Of a stretch of DNA of 64,000 bases, positions 45,328-53,048 are shown piece by piece. Numbering within the stretch: position 1 is the stretch's first letter; each line of letters opens with the position of its first letter. The notes below the pieces were generated by a model, which saw nothing but the letters and a program-made list of their open reading frames with translations, made no database searches and was not told the DNA's origin. The stretch comes from Saccharopolyspora rhizosphaerae (lineage in GTDB: Bacteria > Actinomycetota > Actinomycetes > Mycobacteriales > Pseudonocardiaceae): positions 1 to 64,000 of the forward strand of contig NZ_RSAA01000004.1 of NCBI RefSeq assembly GCF_003931915.1. The letters are read 5' to 3'. The translations under genes were made by a program, and so were the position numbers.

Positions 45328-45813
45328 CTAGAACATCCTGTACATGACGTGGAGTCCTACGTAGCCGTGCTCCGGGTGCCGGAAGGCCTCCGGCAGCGTC
45401 GCGACGATCTCCATGCCCAAGGACTTCCAGAGGTCCACGGCGCGGGTGTTGGTCTCAACGACCGCGTTGAACTGCATGGCGCGGAAGCCGTCTGCCTGAG
45501 CGCGGTCCAGCACGTGCCGCCCCAGGGCGCGGCCGACGCCTCGTCCGGCCGCGTCCGGGTCGACCATGAAGCTGGCGGTCGCCACGTGCGCTCCCGGTCC
45601 TTCCCGGTTGGGGCCGGAGATCGCCGTGCCCAGCACGCGCCCGCCGTCCACGGCCACGACGGTCCGCGCGGGTGGCGCGGGGAACCACCGCTCCCTCGCG
45701 CGCTGCTCGTCGAGGTCGCGCTCGTACGAGAACGTCTCCCCCGCGGCGATGATCCGCTGCATGAACGGCCAGATCTCCGCCCAGTCGGCGGCCTCGGCTT
45801 CCCTGATCTCCAT
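45328..45813 (-). CDS. GNAT-family N-acetyltransferase
   Basis: A 161-residue single-domain acetyltransferase. The acetyl-CoA pyrophosphate loop is DPDAAGRGVGRALGRHVLD, preceded by ASFMVDP and followed by MQFNAVVETNTRAVDLWKSL and EHGYVGLHVMYRMF. This layout resembles the phosphinothricin/L-amino-acid acetyltransferase subgroup. ATG 45813 is chosen; a longer reading extends antisense through the neighbouring VOC gene and is not credible. It is divergent from that VOC gene and convergent with jetD. Confidence 0.85.
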   Translation of the reverse strand: MEIREAEAADWAEIWPFMQRIIAAGETFSYERDLDEQRARERWFPAPPARTVVAVDGGRVLGTAISGPNREGPGAHVATASFMVDPDAAGRGVGRALGRHVLDRAQADGFRAMQFNAVVETNTRAVDLWKSLGMEIVATLPEAFRHPEHGYVGLHVMYRMF

Positions 45814-45897
45814 GCCCCCAGCCTCGACGATCGGGCTCGCCGGTGCCAGGGCTTTTTCCCGGAGTGCCGTTCTGCCCGGTTCAGGTAGCTTCCCCGT

Positions 45898-46449
45898 ATG
45901 CCGTTGGTCGTGGAGTTCGCCGCGCAGGAGCCGGAGCGCCTGGCGACGTGGTGGGCCGAGGTGCTGGGCTGGACCGTCGTGGGAGGGACGGAAGTCCGCC
46001 CCGACGGTCCCGGTGTCCCGTTGCGGTTCGTGCCGACGTCCGACACCAAGGACGGGCAGAACGACGTGCACCTGGACCTGCGCAGCGAGACGCACGGGGA
46101 GCAGAACCACATCGTCGAGCGGCTGTTCAACCACGGTGCCCGGTTCGCCGACATCGGCCAGAGCACCGAGGTGCCGTGGGTGGTCATGGCCGACGTCGAG
46201 GGCAACGAGCTGTGCGTGCTCGAACCTCGCAAGATCTACGCCTGCACCGGCCCGCTCGCAGCGGTCGTGGTCGACACCACCGACCCGCGTGAGCAGGGCA
46301 GGGCGTGGGCCGACGAGCTCGACTACGACGTGGTCATCGAGCAGGCCGAGTTCGTCTCCCTGCGCCCGCCCACGGGCGAGGGCCCGCACCTCGAGTTCCT
46401 CCACAACGAGCACCCCAAGCCAGGAATGCTCCGCGTCGTCCTCGGATAG
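45898..46449 (+). CDS. VOC-family (glyoxalase-like) protein, two half-domains
   Basis: A 183-residue vicinal-oxygen-chelate protein with two similar beta-alpha-beta halves: LVVEFAAQEPERLATWWAEV with DVHLDLRSETHGEQ, then AVVVDTTDPREQGRAWADEL with GPHLEFLHNEHPKPG. The VMADVEGNELCVLEP strand carries the usual metal-side Glu. ATG 45898 sits six bases after TAGCTT, suggesting a leaderless message. Substrate unknown; relatives include antibiotic-binding and dioxygenase-like proteins. Confidence 0.82.
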   Translation: MPLVVEFAAQEPERLATWWAEVLGWTVVGGTEVRPDGPGVPLRFVPTSDTKDGQNDVHLDLRSETHGEQNHIVERLFNHGARFADIGQSTEVPWVVMADVEGNELCVLEPRKIYACTGPLAAVVVDTTDPREQGRAWADELDYDVVIEQAEFVSLRPPTGEGPHLEFLHNEHPKPGMLRVVLG

Positions 46450-46489
46450 GGGGGAGGCGTCGCTCCGCGTGGCGGTGTGGACAGGAGCA

Positions 46490-46625
46490 GGAGGGCACAG
46501 CGGCTCCGTGGCTCTCTGCGCCACTCCCTGGAGTACGGCGGGTGCACGGCGTCACGGCGCGCTCGCCACGGAACCGCTCAGGAACTGCGGCGGTGCCGGC
46601 TGTGTCCCACACCTGGAACAGCGGC
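46490..46625 (-). repeat. Dispersed palindromic intergenic element, copy D (inverted)
   Basis: Read on the minus strand it aligns with copies B and C: CACCGCCGCAG, then CTGAGCGG (46574-46581), CGTGGCGAGCGCGCCGTGACG, and the closing GGAGCCGCTG near 46498. The closing arm has drifted (GTG in place of CAG), weakening the outer stem. It lies between the convergent VOC and saccharopine-dehydrogenase-like genes. Confidence 0.8.
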
Positions 46626-46677
46626 GTCGCTGCACTTGAACAGCGAGCACCGTCAAGCGAGGTGATCCCGAGCAGGT

Positions 46678-47724
46678 CTAAGCCGGTTCGATGATCTTCA
46701 CTCCGTGGAGCCGGCGGATGAAGTCGGCGCCGAAGGCTGTGGCGGGGGTGTGGGCGCCTGGGGCCGGAGCGTCGGCGACGAGGGCGCTGACCGAGCGCAG
46801 GACCGCGTCGGCGGTCATGTCGTAGGTGTCCGGCCCGATGAGCGCCGCGGAGACCGAGCGGCCCTCGGCGTCGGTGGCCTCGGCGAAGACCTCGACCCAG
46901 CTGTGCTGCCGGGTCGCTCGCCCCGGGCCCTTCACGAAGGCTCCGATGGCGGCCTTGCCCGCGCGCTGGACCGGCGCGGACCCGAGCACCTTCTGCCCGA
47001 GCTTGCCAACCCCGTCGCCGACCTCCGGCACGGGCAGCCGGGCGAACGTGGTGATGGTGCCGATGCCGGTGCTGCGGTAGGCGGTCGCGACATCGCCCCA
47101 CGGCAGCGAGGTCACCTGGCGCGGTCCGGACGGGAAGGCCACCTCGCGGCGCCGCCACGCGAGCGGGACCGTGCGCAGCTCGCCGTCGACGCGAGCGCGC
47201 CCGCCCAGCGCGGCGCCTTCGAGAGCGCTCTTCAGCGTGCCGGGGCTGATCCGCCCGCCCGCCTGGAAAGCGAGGTCGAGATTGGTCGCGCCGGGCAGTT
47301 CGGCGGCGACCATGGCGGCGAGGCAGTCGGTGGGCACCACGTCGAAGCCGGACCCGGGCAGCAGCACCACTCCGGCCGCGCGGGCGTCCTCGTGCCGGGC
47401 GAAGATCGATTCGAACACGTCGATCTCGCCCGTGATGTCCAGGTAGTGGGTGCCTGACCGCAGGCACGCCTCGACCACCGGCGCAGCCGTCGCCGAGAAC
47501 GGTCCCGCGCAGTGCGCGACGACGTCGATGTCGTGCAGCATCTCGGCGACCCGGGCGGGCTCGGAGAGGTCGAAGATCCGCGACTCCAGCCCGCGCGGGG
47601 CGGCGAACGCGGCCACCTTGCCCGGGTCGCGACCGGCGACCACCGGCCGTTCCCCGCGCTCCACCGCCAGGTCGGCCACCAGGCGGCCGGTGAAGCCGTT
47701 CGCGCCGTAGATCATCCAGGTCAT
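46678..47724 (-). CDS. Saccharopine dehydrogenase-like NAD(P)-binding protein (trans-acting enoyl reductase-like)
   Basis: A 348-residue oxidoreductase of unknown substrate. The Rossmann loop is MIYGANGFTGRLVA at the N-terminus, followed by VVAGRDPGKVAAFA, DVVAHCAGPFSATAAPVVEACL and THYLDITGEIDVFESI, as in the saccharopine dehydrogenase/LOR and mycobacterial Rv2449c-type families, which act on lipids. AGGG six bases before ATG 47724 sets the start. It is followed by element D, and it shares its strand with the GDT1-family gene 76 bases upstream. Confidence 0.85.
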   Translation of the reverse strand: MTWMIYGANGFTGRLVADLAVERGERPVVAGRDPGKVAAFAAPRGLESRIFDLSEPARVAEMLHDIDVVAHCAGPFSATAAPVVEACLRSGTHYLDITGEIDVFESIFARHEDARAAGVVLLPGSGFDVVPTDCLAAMVAAELPGATNLDLAFQAGGRISPGTLKSALEGAALGGRARVDGELRTVPLAWRRREVAFPSGPRQVTSLPWGDVATAYRSTGIGTITTFARLPVPEVGDGVGKLGQKVLGSAPVQRAGKAAIGAFVKGPGRATRQHSWVEVFAEATDAEGRSVSAALIGPDTYDMTADAVLRSVSALVADAPAPGAHTPATAFGADFIRRLHGVKIIEPA

Positions 47725-47800
47725 CGCGTTCCCTTCGCCGTCCTCACCCCCGCTAACGAACACCGCTCAGAGCGGTCACGGGTTGCCTGGGCGTCGCCGA

Positions 47801-48382
47801 TCACCCGTTCAGCGCGAGCACGGAGTCGACGATCAGCCAGCCGCCGAAGAGCACGAACAGGGCGGTGGCGCCGTAGCGGACGGCCTTCTCCGGCAGGTGC
47901 CGGCCCAGCAGCAGGCCCACTCCGATGGCCAGCGCGTCGGCCAGGACCATGCCGACCGTCGAGCCGATCCAGGTGCCGAGCCAGTCGTAGTTGGTGGCGA
48001 GGGTCACCGTCGCGAGCATCGTCTTGTCGCCGAGCTCGGCCAGGAAGAACGCCAGCGTGACCACGAGCACCGCGGAGCCGAACTTGCGGTTGGCCTTCTG
48101 CCGCTCCTCCTCGGTGAGGTGGTCGCCACGCAGCGTCCAGGCCGCGAAGAACAGGAACGCGATGCCGGCGACGAGTGCGATCCACTCGGTCGGCAGCAGT
48201 TCGCCGAGGCCGAACCCGAGAGCCACCGAAATCGCGTGCACAACGGTCGTGGCGACGGTGATGCCGAGCAGCACCTGCCACCACCGGTATCGAGTGGCGA
48301 ACGTCATCGCCATCAATTGCGACTTGTCGCCCAGTTCAGCCACGAAGATCGCCGCAGAACTCAGCGCAACGCTGCCCAGCAC
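47801..48382 (-). CDS. GDT1/TMEM165 (UPF0016) family cation transporter, probable manganese exporter
   Basis: A 193-residue membrane protein with six helices in two repeats, each containing the family motif E-L-G-D-K-[ST]: FVAELGDKSQLMAMTFA and FLAELGDKTMLATVTLA. The family moves Mn2+ or Ca2+ out of the cytoplasm. The start is taken at GTG 48382, aligning with the usual VLxxxLS N-terminus. The longer ATG at 48475 lies inside the riboswitch aptamer and cannot be the natural start. Regulation by manganese is strongly suggested by the upstream yybP-ykoY element, consistent with an exporter switched on by excess Mn2+. Confidence 0.88.
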   Translation of the reverse strand: MLGSVALSSAAIFVAELGDKSQLMAMTFATRYRWWQVLLGITVATTVVHAISVALGFGLGELLPTEWIALVAGIAFLFFAAWTLRGDHLTEEERQKANRKFGSAVLVVTLAFFLAELGDKTMLATVTLATNYDWLGTWIGSTVGMVLADALAIGVGLLLGRHLPEKAVRYGATALFVLFGGWLIVDSVLALNG

Positions 48383-48413
48383 GATGCGGAAAAACCACCT
48401 TCCAGAGGACTCC

Positions 48414-48507
48414 GAAGGTCTCGTCCACCTCGAACGCAAGGCTCGCGACCGGGTGCGAAATTGTTGCACCAGCATGTCGACCGCGAATTCGCGGACTACT
48501 CCCCTTC
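48414..48507 (-). promoter_or_regulatory. yybP-ykoY manganese riboswitch aptamer
   Basis: On the minus strand GAAGGGGAGTAG (48507-48496) opens the element, a perfect hairpin CCGCG-AATT-CGCGG follows, then GTCGACATGC, a GGTGC...GCACC hairpin, and GAGACCTTC (48422-48414), whose CCTTC pairs with the starting GAAGG to form P1. GGGGAGUAG and GAGACCUU are the two invariant strands of the yybP-ykoY class, which senses Mn2+. It directly precedes the GDT1-family gene, its commonest partner. Confidence 0.85.
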
Positions 48508-48627
48508 AACCGCGAATCGACGCTACCGGAAACATCGAATGCGGTGAAGATCGGGGCGCGTAGCAATTCGCATTTCCATTCCGCCAAATGCTCCTTTCGG
48601 CATGCCGCAAATCCAGGTGCGCCAGCG

Positions 48628-48847
48628 CGACGAGAGCGGGCTCACCCCCAGCCCGGGAAGACCCGCGGGCCCCTCGCCGTTGAAAGGGGCGGTCGATGCG
48701 TTCCGTGTCCCCGGGCCTCACCCATCGCCTTCGCGGAACACCGTCCGGCAGGAGCCGCGTCGCGCCACTCGCCGAGAGGCGACCGACGCATCGACCCCCA
48801 CACCCACCACGCGGCCGCCGCTCCCTCTCCTCGGAGCGACGGCCGCA
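48628..48847 (+). repeat. 220-bp direct repeat, copy 1
   Basis: Nearly identical to 48944-49163 (316 bases apart; one C/T difference noticed, GGGGCGG versus GGGGTGG). Inside each copy GTCGATGCGT and ACGCATCGAC form a long-range inverted pair about 100 bases apart, so each copy could fold into one large stem. Open frames of 68 codons are repeated with it, but they look like composition artefacts. Confidence 0.92.
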
Positions 48848-48943
48848 CCGGTGTGCGTCACCAACGGGTCCGAGCCAGCGGCAGGTCCAGCATCCTGGTG
48901 GGCGGGCGAGACAGCGCTGCACGCGCCTGCCGGCCCCTCGACT

Positions 48944-49163
48944 CGACGAGAGCGGGCTCACCCCCAGCCCGGGAAGACCCGCGGGCCCCTCGCCGTTGAA
49001 AGGGGTGGTCGATGCGTTCCGTGTCCCCGGGCCTCACCCATCGCCTTCGCGGAACACCGTCCGGCAGGAGCCGCGTCGCGCCACTCGCCGAGAGGCGACC
49101 GACGCATCGACCCCCACACCCACCACGCGGCCGCCGCTCCCTCTCCTCGGAGCGACGGCCGCA
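48944..49163 (+). repeat. 220-bp direct repeat, copy 2
   Basis: Second copy of the duplication; a 96-base spacer separates the two. Similarity stops abruptly after GGCCGCA at 49163. The whole stretch 48508-49370 between the riboswitch and the maleylpyruvate-isomerase-like gene has no credible protein gene. Confidence 0.92.
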
Positions 49164-49370
49164 TGGTTCGCCAGAGCCTTCAAGAGCTGGCCGAACGGCT
49201 GGGCTGGGGGCACCGCTGTCCCACCGGCGCGCGGCCGCCGGGACAGCTGCGCAGCCCGAATGTCGTTTTGGCACAACACGGTTTGATAACAGCGCGCACG
49301 TAACCTCTTTCGGGTACCGATCGAGGCGAGGTGGTTTCAAACCGGTGATCCGCCCCTAGGATCACGCCGC

Positions 49371-50096
49371 GTGATGCCTCCGTTGAAAGCTGTTGCAGAG
49401 GGCCACCGGCGGCTGCTCGGCCTCACCGCCACGCTCACCGATGAGCAGGTGGCCGCCCCCTCACTCCTGCCTGGCTGGTCCCGCGGGCACGTGCTCGCAC
49501 ATCTCACCGACAACGCCCGCGCCTACGCGCGGGTGTGCTCGCTCGCGCTCAACGGCGAGCTCGTCGATGCCTACGAGGGCGGCCAGGCCGAGCGCGACGC
49601 CATCGTCGAAGGGCTCTCCGGCGGGAACGCTTTTTCCCACCACGACGGTCTGAACCGCCACATCGGCGTGCTCGAAGCCGTCTGGTCGCACGCTTCCCCC
49701 GCCGACTGGGAACGCCCGGTGCGCTACCGCAACGGCGACCTGGCCGGGATCGTGCACATGCGCTGGCGCGAGGTGTGGATCCACCTCGTGGACCTGGACC
49801 TGGGCGTCGGACCGCAGGAGTGGACCGAGGAGTTCTGCCACCACACCATCGAATTCCTGCTGCCCAGGCTGCCTTCCGGGGTCGCGCTGCGGCAGACCGA
49901 TGGCCCGCGGCGCTGGTCCGCCGACGGTGAGATCAGCGCGGTGGCCGACGTCGAGATCACCGGCCGGGCGCACGACCTGGCCGCATGGCTGGCCGGGCGC
50001 TCTCCGCAGCGCCTGCCCTCCGGAGACCTGCCCGAACTCGGCCCGTGGCCGCCGCACCCGGCACCGGCGGACCGCTCGCACCTCGCCGCCGGCTAG
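49371..50096 (+). CDS. Mycothiol-dependent maleylpyruvate isomerase-like protein (DinB_2/MDMPI fold)
   Basis: A 241-residue four-helix-bundle enzyme, expected to bind a metal and use mycothiol as cofactor. Metal ligands match the MDMPI set: His in LLPGWSRGHVLAHLTDNA, and Glu and His in MRWREVWIHLVDLDLG. The C-terminal small domain includes DGEISAVADVEITGRAHDLAAWLAGR. TAGGAT lies 8 bases before GTG 49371, suggesting a leaderless message; ATG 49374 is next to it. It stands close to mshB, a mycothiol biosynthetic gene, though convergent with it. The physiological substrate is not known. Confidence 0.85.
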   Translation: MMPPLKAVAEGHRRLLGLTATLTDEQVAAPSLLPGWSRGHVLAHLTDNARAYARVCSLALNGELVDAYEGGQAERDAIVEGLSGGNAFSHHDGLNRHIGVLEAVWSHASPADWERPVRYRNGDLAGIVHMRWREVWIHLVDLDLGVGPQEWTEEFCHHTIEFLLPRLPSGVALRQTDGPRRWSADGEISAVADVEITGRAHDLAAWLAGRSPQRLPSGDLPELGPWPPHPAPADRSHLAAG

Positions 50097-50107
50097 GCCC
50101 GCTCGCG

Positions 50108-50235
50108 AGGTGCTCGCCACGGCACCGCTGGAGGACCTGCGACGGAGGCAGGCCTGGGCTCCACACCGGGAGCAACGGCCGGGACCAGACCACGTGGGTT
50201 CTCCAGCGGTGCTGCGGCACCACGCGGAGCACCGG
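50108..50235 (+). repeat. Dispersed palindromic intergenic element, variant copy E
   Basis: GCACCGCTGGAGGACC (50123-50138) and GGTTCTCCAGCGGTGC (50198-50213) form a 16-bp inverted pair with one mismatch. Read outward, each half resembles the GCAGGTTCTGAGCGG-GTGGCGAG side of copies A-D. It lies between the convergent isomerase-like gene and mshB, the same setting as copies C and D. Confidence 0.6.
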
Positions 50236-50267
50236 CGCACACGTGGATCGCCTCCGGTCTTCCGCGG

Positions 50268-51128
50268 TCAGTCCAGTCCTGCGAAGAGGTCCGTCTCCCA
50301 GCGGGAAGGGCCCTCGCCCGGGCCCCGCTCCCCGCGGACCAAGACGTAGTGCTCGCGGCCGAACTCGGGGTCGTTGACCATCTTCGCGAAGAAACCGTCG
50401 TCGTCGATGTTGACCTGGCTGCGGTAGGCGCGCAGGGCGGCGAGCTTGTGGGCGTGGAACTCCCGGCCGTCGATCTGAGCGGTCAGCTCCTCGTCCGGAA
50501 CGGTGCTCGGTTCGAAAGCCGCGACGGCCTCCTCGGACAACAAGCCCTCGTCCACCGCGCGCTTGAGCAGCGAACGCGGCATCGCCGTCCAGTACACCTT
50601 GGGCACGTCCCAAGCCTCGCCGAGCTCCGGCTCGTAGGACGGGTCGGCGGCGGGTTCGAGGGCGCCCATCAGCGCCTTGTTGGCGGCGATGTGGTCCGGG
50701 TGGCCGTACCCGCCGTTCTGGTCGTAGGTGACGGCGACGTGCGGACGTTCAGCGCGCAGCACGGCGACCATCGCGCGGGTCACCTCGGCCGGATCGGCGG
50801 AGGCGAAGGCGCCCGCGGCGTGGTTGGTGTCCTCACCGGCCATGCCGCTGTCGTGGAAGCGGCCGGGACCGCCGAGCCAGTGGTGCTTGATGTCGCCGAG
50901 TTCGTCCAGCGCGCGCACGATCTCGCCGCGCCGGTGCTCGCCGAGCTCCTGCGGCTTGTCGCGCAGGTGCGCGAGGTCGTCGGCGATGACCTCGCCCAGC
51001 TCACCACTCGTGCAGGTCACGAGGCTCACGGTGGCGCCTTCGGCGCTGTAGCGGGCCATGGTCGCGCCGGTCCCGGTCGCCTCGTCATCGGGGTGGGCGT
51101 GGACCAGCAGCAGTCGGCGTTCGCTCAT
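50268..51128 (-). CDS. mshB: N-acetyl-1-D-myo-inosityl-2-amino-2-deoxy-alpha-D-glucopyranoside deacetylase
   Basis: Removes acetate from GlcNAc-inositol in mycothiol synthesis. The 286 residues carry the PIG-L/LmbE zinc site LLVHAHPDDEATGTGATMAR (His, Asp, Asp), HWLGGPGRFHDSGM and the later GGYGHPDHIAANKAL with the third zinc His. DVPKVYWTAMPRSLL and the C-terminal AYRSQVNID are typical of MshB as opposed to the related amidase Mca. The ATG start at 51128 directly opens the fold (SERRLLLVHAHPDDE). Presence of this gene marks the organism as a mycothiol producer. Confidence 0.93.
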   Translation of the reverse strand: MSERRLLLVHAHPDDEATGTGATMARYSAEGATVSLVTCTSGELGEVIADDLAHLRDKPQELGEHRRGEIVRALDELGDIKHHWLGGPGRFHDSGMAGEDTNHAAGAFASADPAEVTRAMVAVLRAERPHVAVTYDQNGGYGHPDHIAANKALMGALEPAADPSYEPELGEAWDVPKVYWTAMPRSLLKRAVDEGLLSEEAVAAFEPSTVPDEELTAQIDGREFHAHKLAALRAYRSQVNIDDDGFFAKMVNDPEFGREHYVLVRGERGPGEGPSRWETDLFAGLD

Positions 51129-51188
51129 GTCCTCCGAGCGTAGCGACTGGCACCGACACTGGTCGGCGATGTGGTGTTCGTCGCTGCC

Positions 51189-52151
51189 TCACGGCGCCTT
51201 CGGCACCAGCACCACCCAGACCTGCCCGGGCGCGAACTGCACCGGCTCGCCCGCTTCGGTGGTGTAGGTGGTGCCGAGCTCGGGGGCCGGGCGGTCCCAG
51301 TGCGCGTTGAACTTCAGACCGTCGCGCAGCACCACCGCCCGCCCGCTGCCCACGGTCTCGGCGAACGGTGAGACGTTGCCCCCGACGTCCTGGAACGGTG
51401 AGCTGAACACCGGAACCTCTTGCAGCACAACGGTGCTCGCAGCACCGGGTCCGCTGTCGGTGGTCACGTAGGGCTTGCCGTCCATCGACACCAGCCAGCG
51501 CCCGCCGTCCCAGTCGAACCCGATGCGCGCGTAGCGGTAGGCGATCTCCTCGTGCCCGGTGGGCACACCACCCGCCGCCGGAGCCGGACCGAACACCAGC
51601 GGAGCGGCCGGCGACCAGCCCGCACCCGGTGGCAGGCGGTCGGTGCGCGCGAAGAGGTTGTGCGGCGCCCGGCCCGGCCCCCGGTAGAACGCGCCGGGAA
51701 GGGTCTGCTGCGAGGCGTTGGTGACCGAGGAGCGGCCGATCTCCGGCAGCAGTTCCGGTGCGGCCCCGGAAAAGGCGAGCGTCGGCCGGCCGAACTGGGG
51801 CAGCAGCCGCAGGTCGGTTTGGCGCGCGCTTCGGACCGGCCCGACCACAGGCGGTGTGTGCGAGGCGAAGATGCCGATCAGGCGGCTGATCCCGGCCTCG
51901 ACGGGTTCCACGTAGATCATGTCCGCAGCGCCGGTCCCGGTGTGCGGACGCGCCTTCGGCGCGTTGTCGATCTTGACCGCGAGCACCGGCGGTCCGGGTG
52001 GCGGTGGAGGCGGGGGCGGCGGCTCAGGGGCGGGTTGCGGCACCGGGTCGAGGGTCGGCAAGGACACCGTCTCGGTCGGTTGCACCGCCAGTCCGGCGGC
52101 CACCAGCAGGATCGCCGACACCAGCGTGCCGACCACGCGCACAACCCACAT
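51189..52151 (-). CDS. DUF3048 domain-containing exported protein
   Basis: A 320-residue protein with one N-terminal helix (WVVRVVGTLVSAILLVAAGL), a Pro-rich linker containing a run of nine prolines, and a DUF3048 domain (YerB family): LAVKIDNAPKARPHTGTGAA, DMIYVEPVEAGISRLIGIFA, VGPVRSARQTDLRLL. The exterior domain probably faces the cell wall. GGAGGGG ahead of ATG 52151 gives the start; the upstream in-frame ATG is less likely. Function unknown. It is followed by mshB and preceded by clpC2 on the same strand, 64 bases apart. Confidence 0.85.
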   Translation of the reverse strand: MWVVRVVGTLVSAILLVAAGLAVQPTETVSLPTLDPVPQPAPEPPPPPPPPPGPPVLAVKIDNAPKARPHTGTGAADMIYVEPVEAGISRLIGIFASHTPPVVGPVRSARQTDLRLLPQFGRPTLAFSGAAPELLPEIGRSSVTNASQQTLPGAFYRGPGRAPHNLFARTDRLPPGAGWSPAAPLVFGPAPAAGGVPTGHEEIAYRYARIGFDWDGGRWLVSMDGKPYVTTDSGPGAASTVVLQEVPVFSSPFQDVGGNVSPFAETVGSGRAVVLRDGLKFNAHWDRPAPELGTTYTTEAGEPVQFAPGQVWVVLVPKAP

Positions 52152-52215
52152 CGCCCCTCCACCGCGTAGCCTCGCCCGGCCGGTGGACGAGGACAAGCGG
52201 CCGAACGGCCCAGCT

Positions 52216-52944
52216 TCAGGGCTGCTGGCGCACGATCTCCTCGATGGTGGTGGCGATCTGGGACTCGCTCGTCCGCTTGTCGATGCCGAGGCCGGCGAGG
52301 ATGCCGTCGCCGTCCTCGTGCTCGAGCAGGGCGAGCAGGATGTGCTCGGTGCCGATGTAGTTGTGGCCGAGCCGCAGGGCTTCCCGGAAGGTCAGCTCCA
52401 GGACCTTCTTGGCGTCGGCGTCGAAGGGCACCAGCGCGGGCAGCTCCTCGACGGCCGCGGGCAGCGCTGAGGTGGCGGCGTCGCGGACGGCGTCGAGCGC
52501 CACGCCCTGGGCCTGGACCACCTTGGCGGCCACGGCGTGCTCCTCGCCGAGCAAGCCGAGCACCAGGTGCGCGACGCGGATCTCGTCGTTGCGGGCCTCG
52601 TGGGCGGCGTTCTGCGCGAGCACCACGACGTTGCGCGCGCGTGGCGTGAACTTGCCGAAACCAGCGCTGGGATCGAGCCCGGCCTCCTCAGACCCCTTGG
52701 CCACGAACCGCTTCTGCGCGGCCTGCTTCGACACCCCCATGCTGCGGCCGATGTCGGTCCAGGACGCGCCCGTGCGACGGGCCTGGTCGACGAAGTGCCC
52801 GATGAGGTGGTCGGCCACCTCACCGAGGTGCTCGGCGACGATCACGGCGCCCTCGAGCTGGGCGAGCGGTTCGTCGTTGGCCTTCTTGATGCCGTCGATG
52901 AGGTCGTCGAGCCGGATGGTCGGGATCTCGTTCTTGTCAGCCAT
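52216..52944 (-). CDS. clpC2: ClpC2-like protein: DNA-binding HTH plus ClpC N-terminal domain, no ATPase
   Basis: A 242-residue protein matching M. tuberculosis ClpC2 (Rv2667) as I remember it. An N-terminal DNA-binding part contains ADHLIGHFVDQARRTGASW and an HTH (TDIGRSMGVSKQAAQKRF, about 63-80). A double Clp_N repeat follows (about 98-235) with FTPRARNVVVLAQNAAHEAR and LELTFREALRLGHNYIGTEH. There are no Walker motifs. In mycobacteria the Clp_N part soaks up ClpC1-targeting antibiotics such as cyclomarin, while the HTH part represses its own gene. The promoter here carries two palindromes exactly over the -35 and -10, supporting the same autoregulation. ATG 52944 is leaderless (TATGGT six bases upstream). 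Confidence 0.9.
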   Translation of the reverse strand: MADKNEIPTIRLDDLIDGIKKANDEPLAQLEGAVIVAEHLGEVADHLIGHFVDQARRTGASWTDIGRSMGVSKQAAQKRFVAKGSEEAGLDPSAGFGKFTPRARNVVVLAQNAAHEARNDEIRVAHLVLGLLGEEHAVAAKVVQAQGVALDAVRDAATSALPAAVEELPALVPFDADAKKVLELTFREALRLGHNYIGTEHILLALLEHEDGDGILAGLGIDKRTSESQIATTIEEIVRQQP

Positions 52945-52945
52945 G

Positions 52946-52993
52946 CGTCAACCATAGGTTGACGAGGAAGCAGCGTCAACCTCATGTTGACGC
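52946..52993 (-). promoter_or_regulatory. clpC2 promoter with two overlapping operators
   Basis: Minus-strand -35 TTGACG (52974-52979), 17-base spacer and -10 TATGGT (52951-52956), with the ATG six bases further on. CGTCAACCATAGGTTGACG (52946-52964) covers the -10, and GCGTCAAC-N5-GTTGACGC (52973-52993) covers the -35. The two sites share GTCAAC/GTTGAC half-sites and their centres lie 28 bases apart, a layout expected for tight repression by a dimeric regulator. Confidence 0.85.
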
Positions 52994-53048
52994 CATCGAC
53001 CGTGCGGTCGGACGGCGGTAGCGTTCGAGCTACGGGGGAGGTGAGCGC

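Noticed and set aside
45814-46524. Long N-terminal extension of the GNAT protein
   Set aside because: It is antisense to the VOC gene, which has clear domain motifs and its own promoter.
48383-48475. N-terminal extension of the GDT1-family protein to ATG 48475
   Set aside because: The extra 31 residues would be encoded by the riboswitch aptamer and lack similarity to the family N-terminus.
48642-49164. Pair of identical 68-codon frames on the minus strand
   Set aside because: They follow from the 220-bp duplication; composition is Arg/Gly/Ala-rich without ribosome sites, and other frames are equally open.
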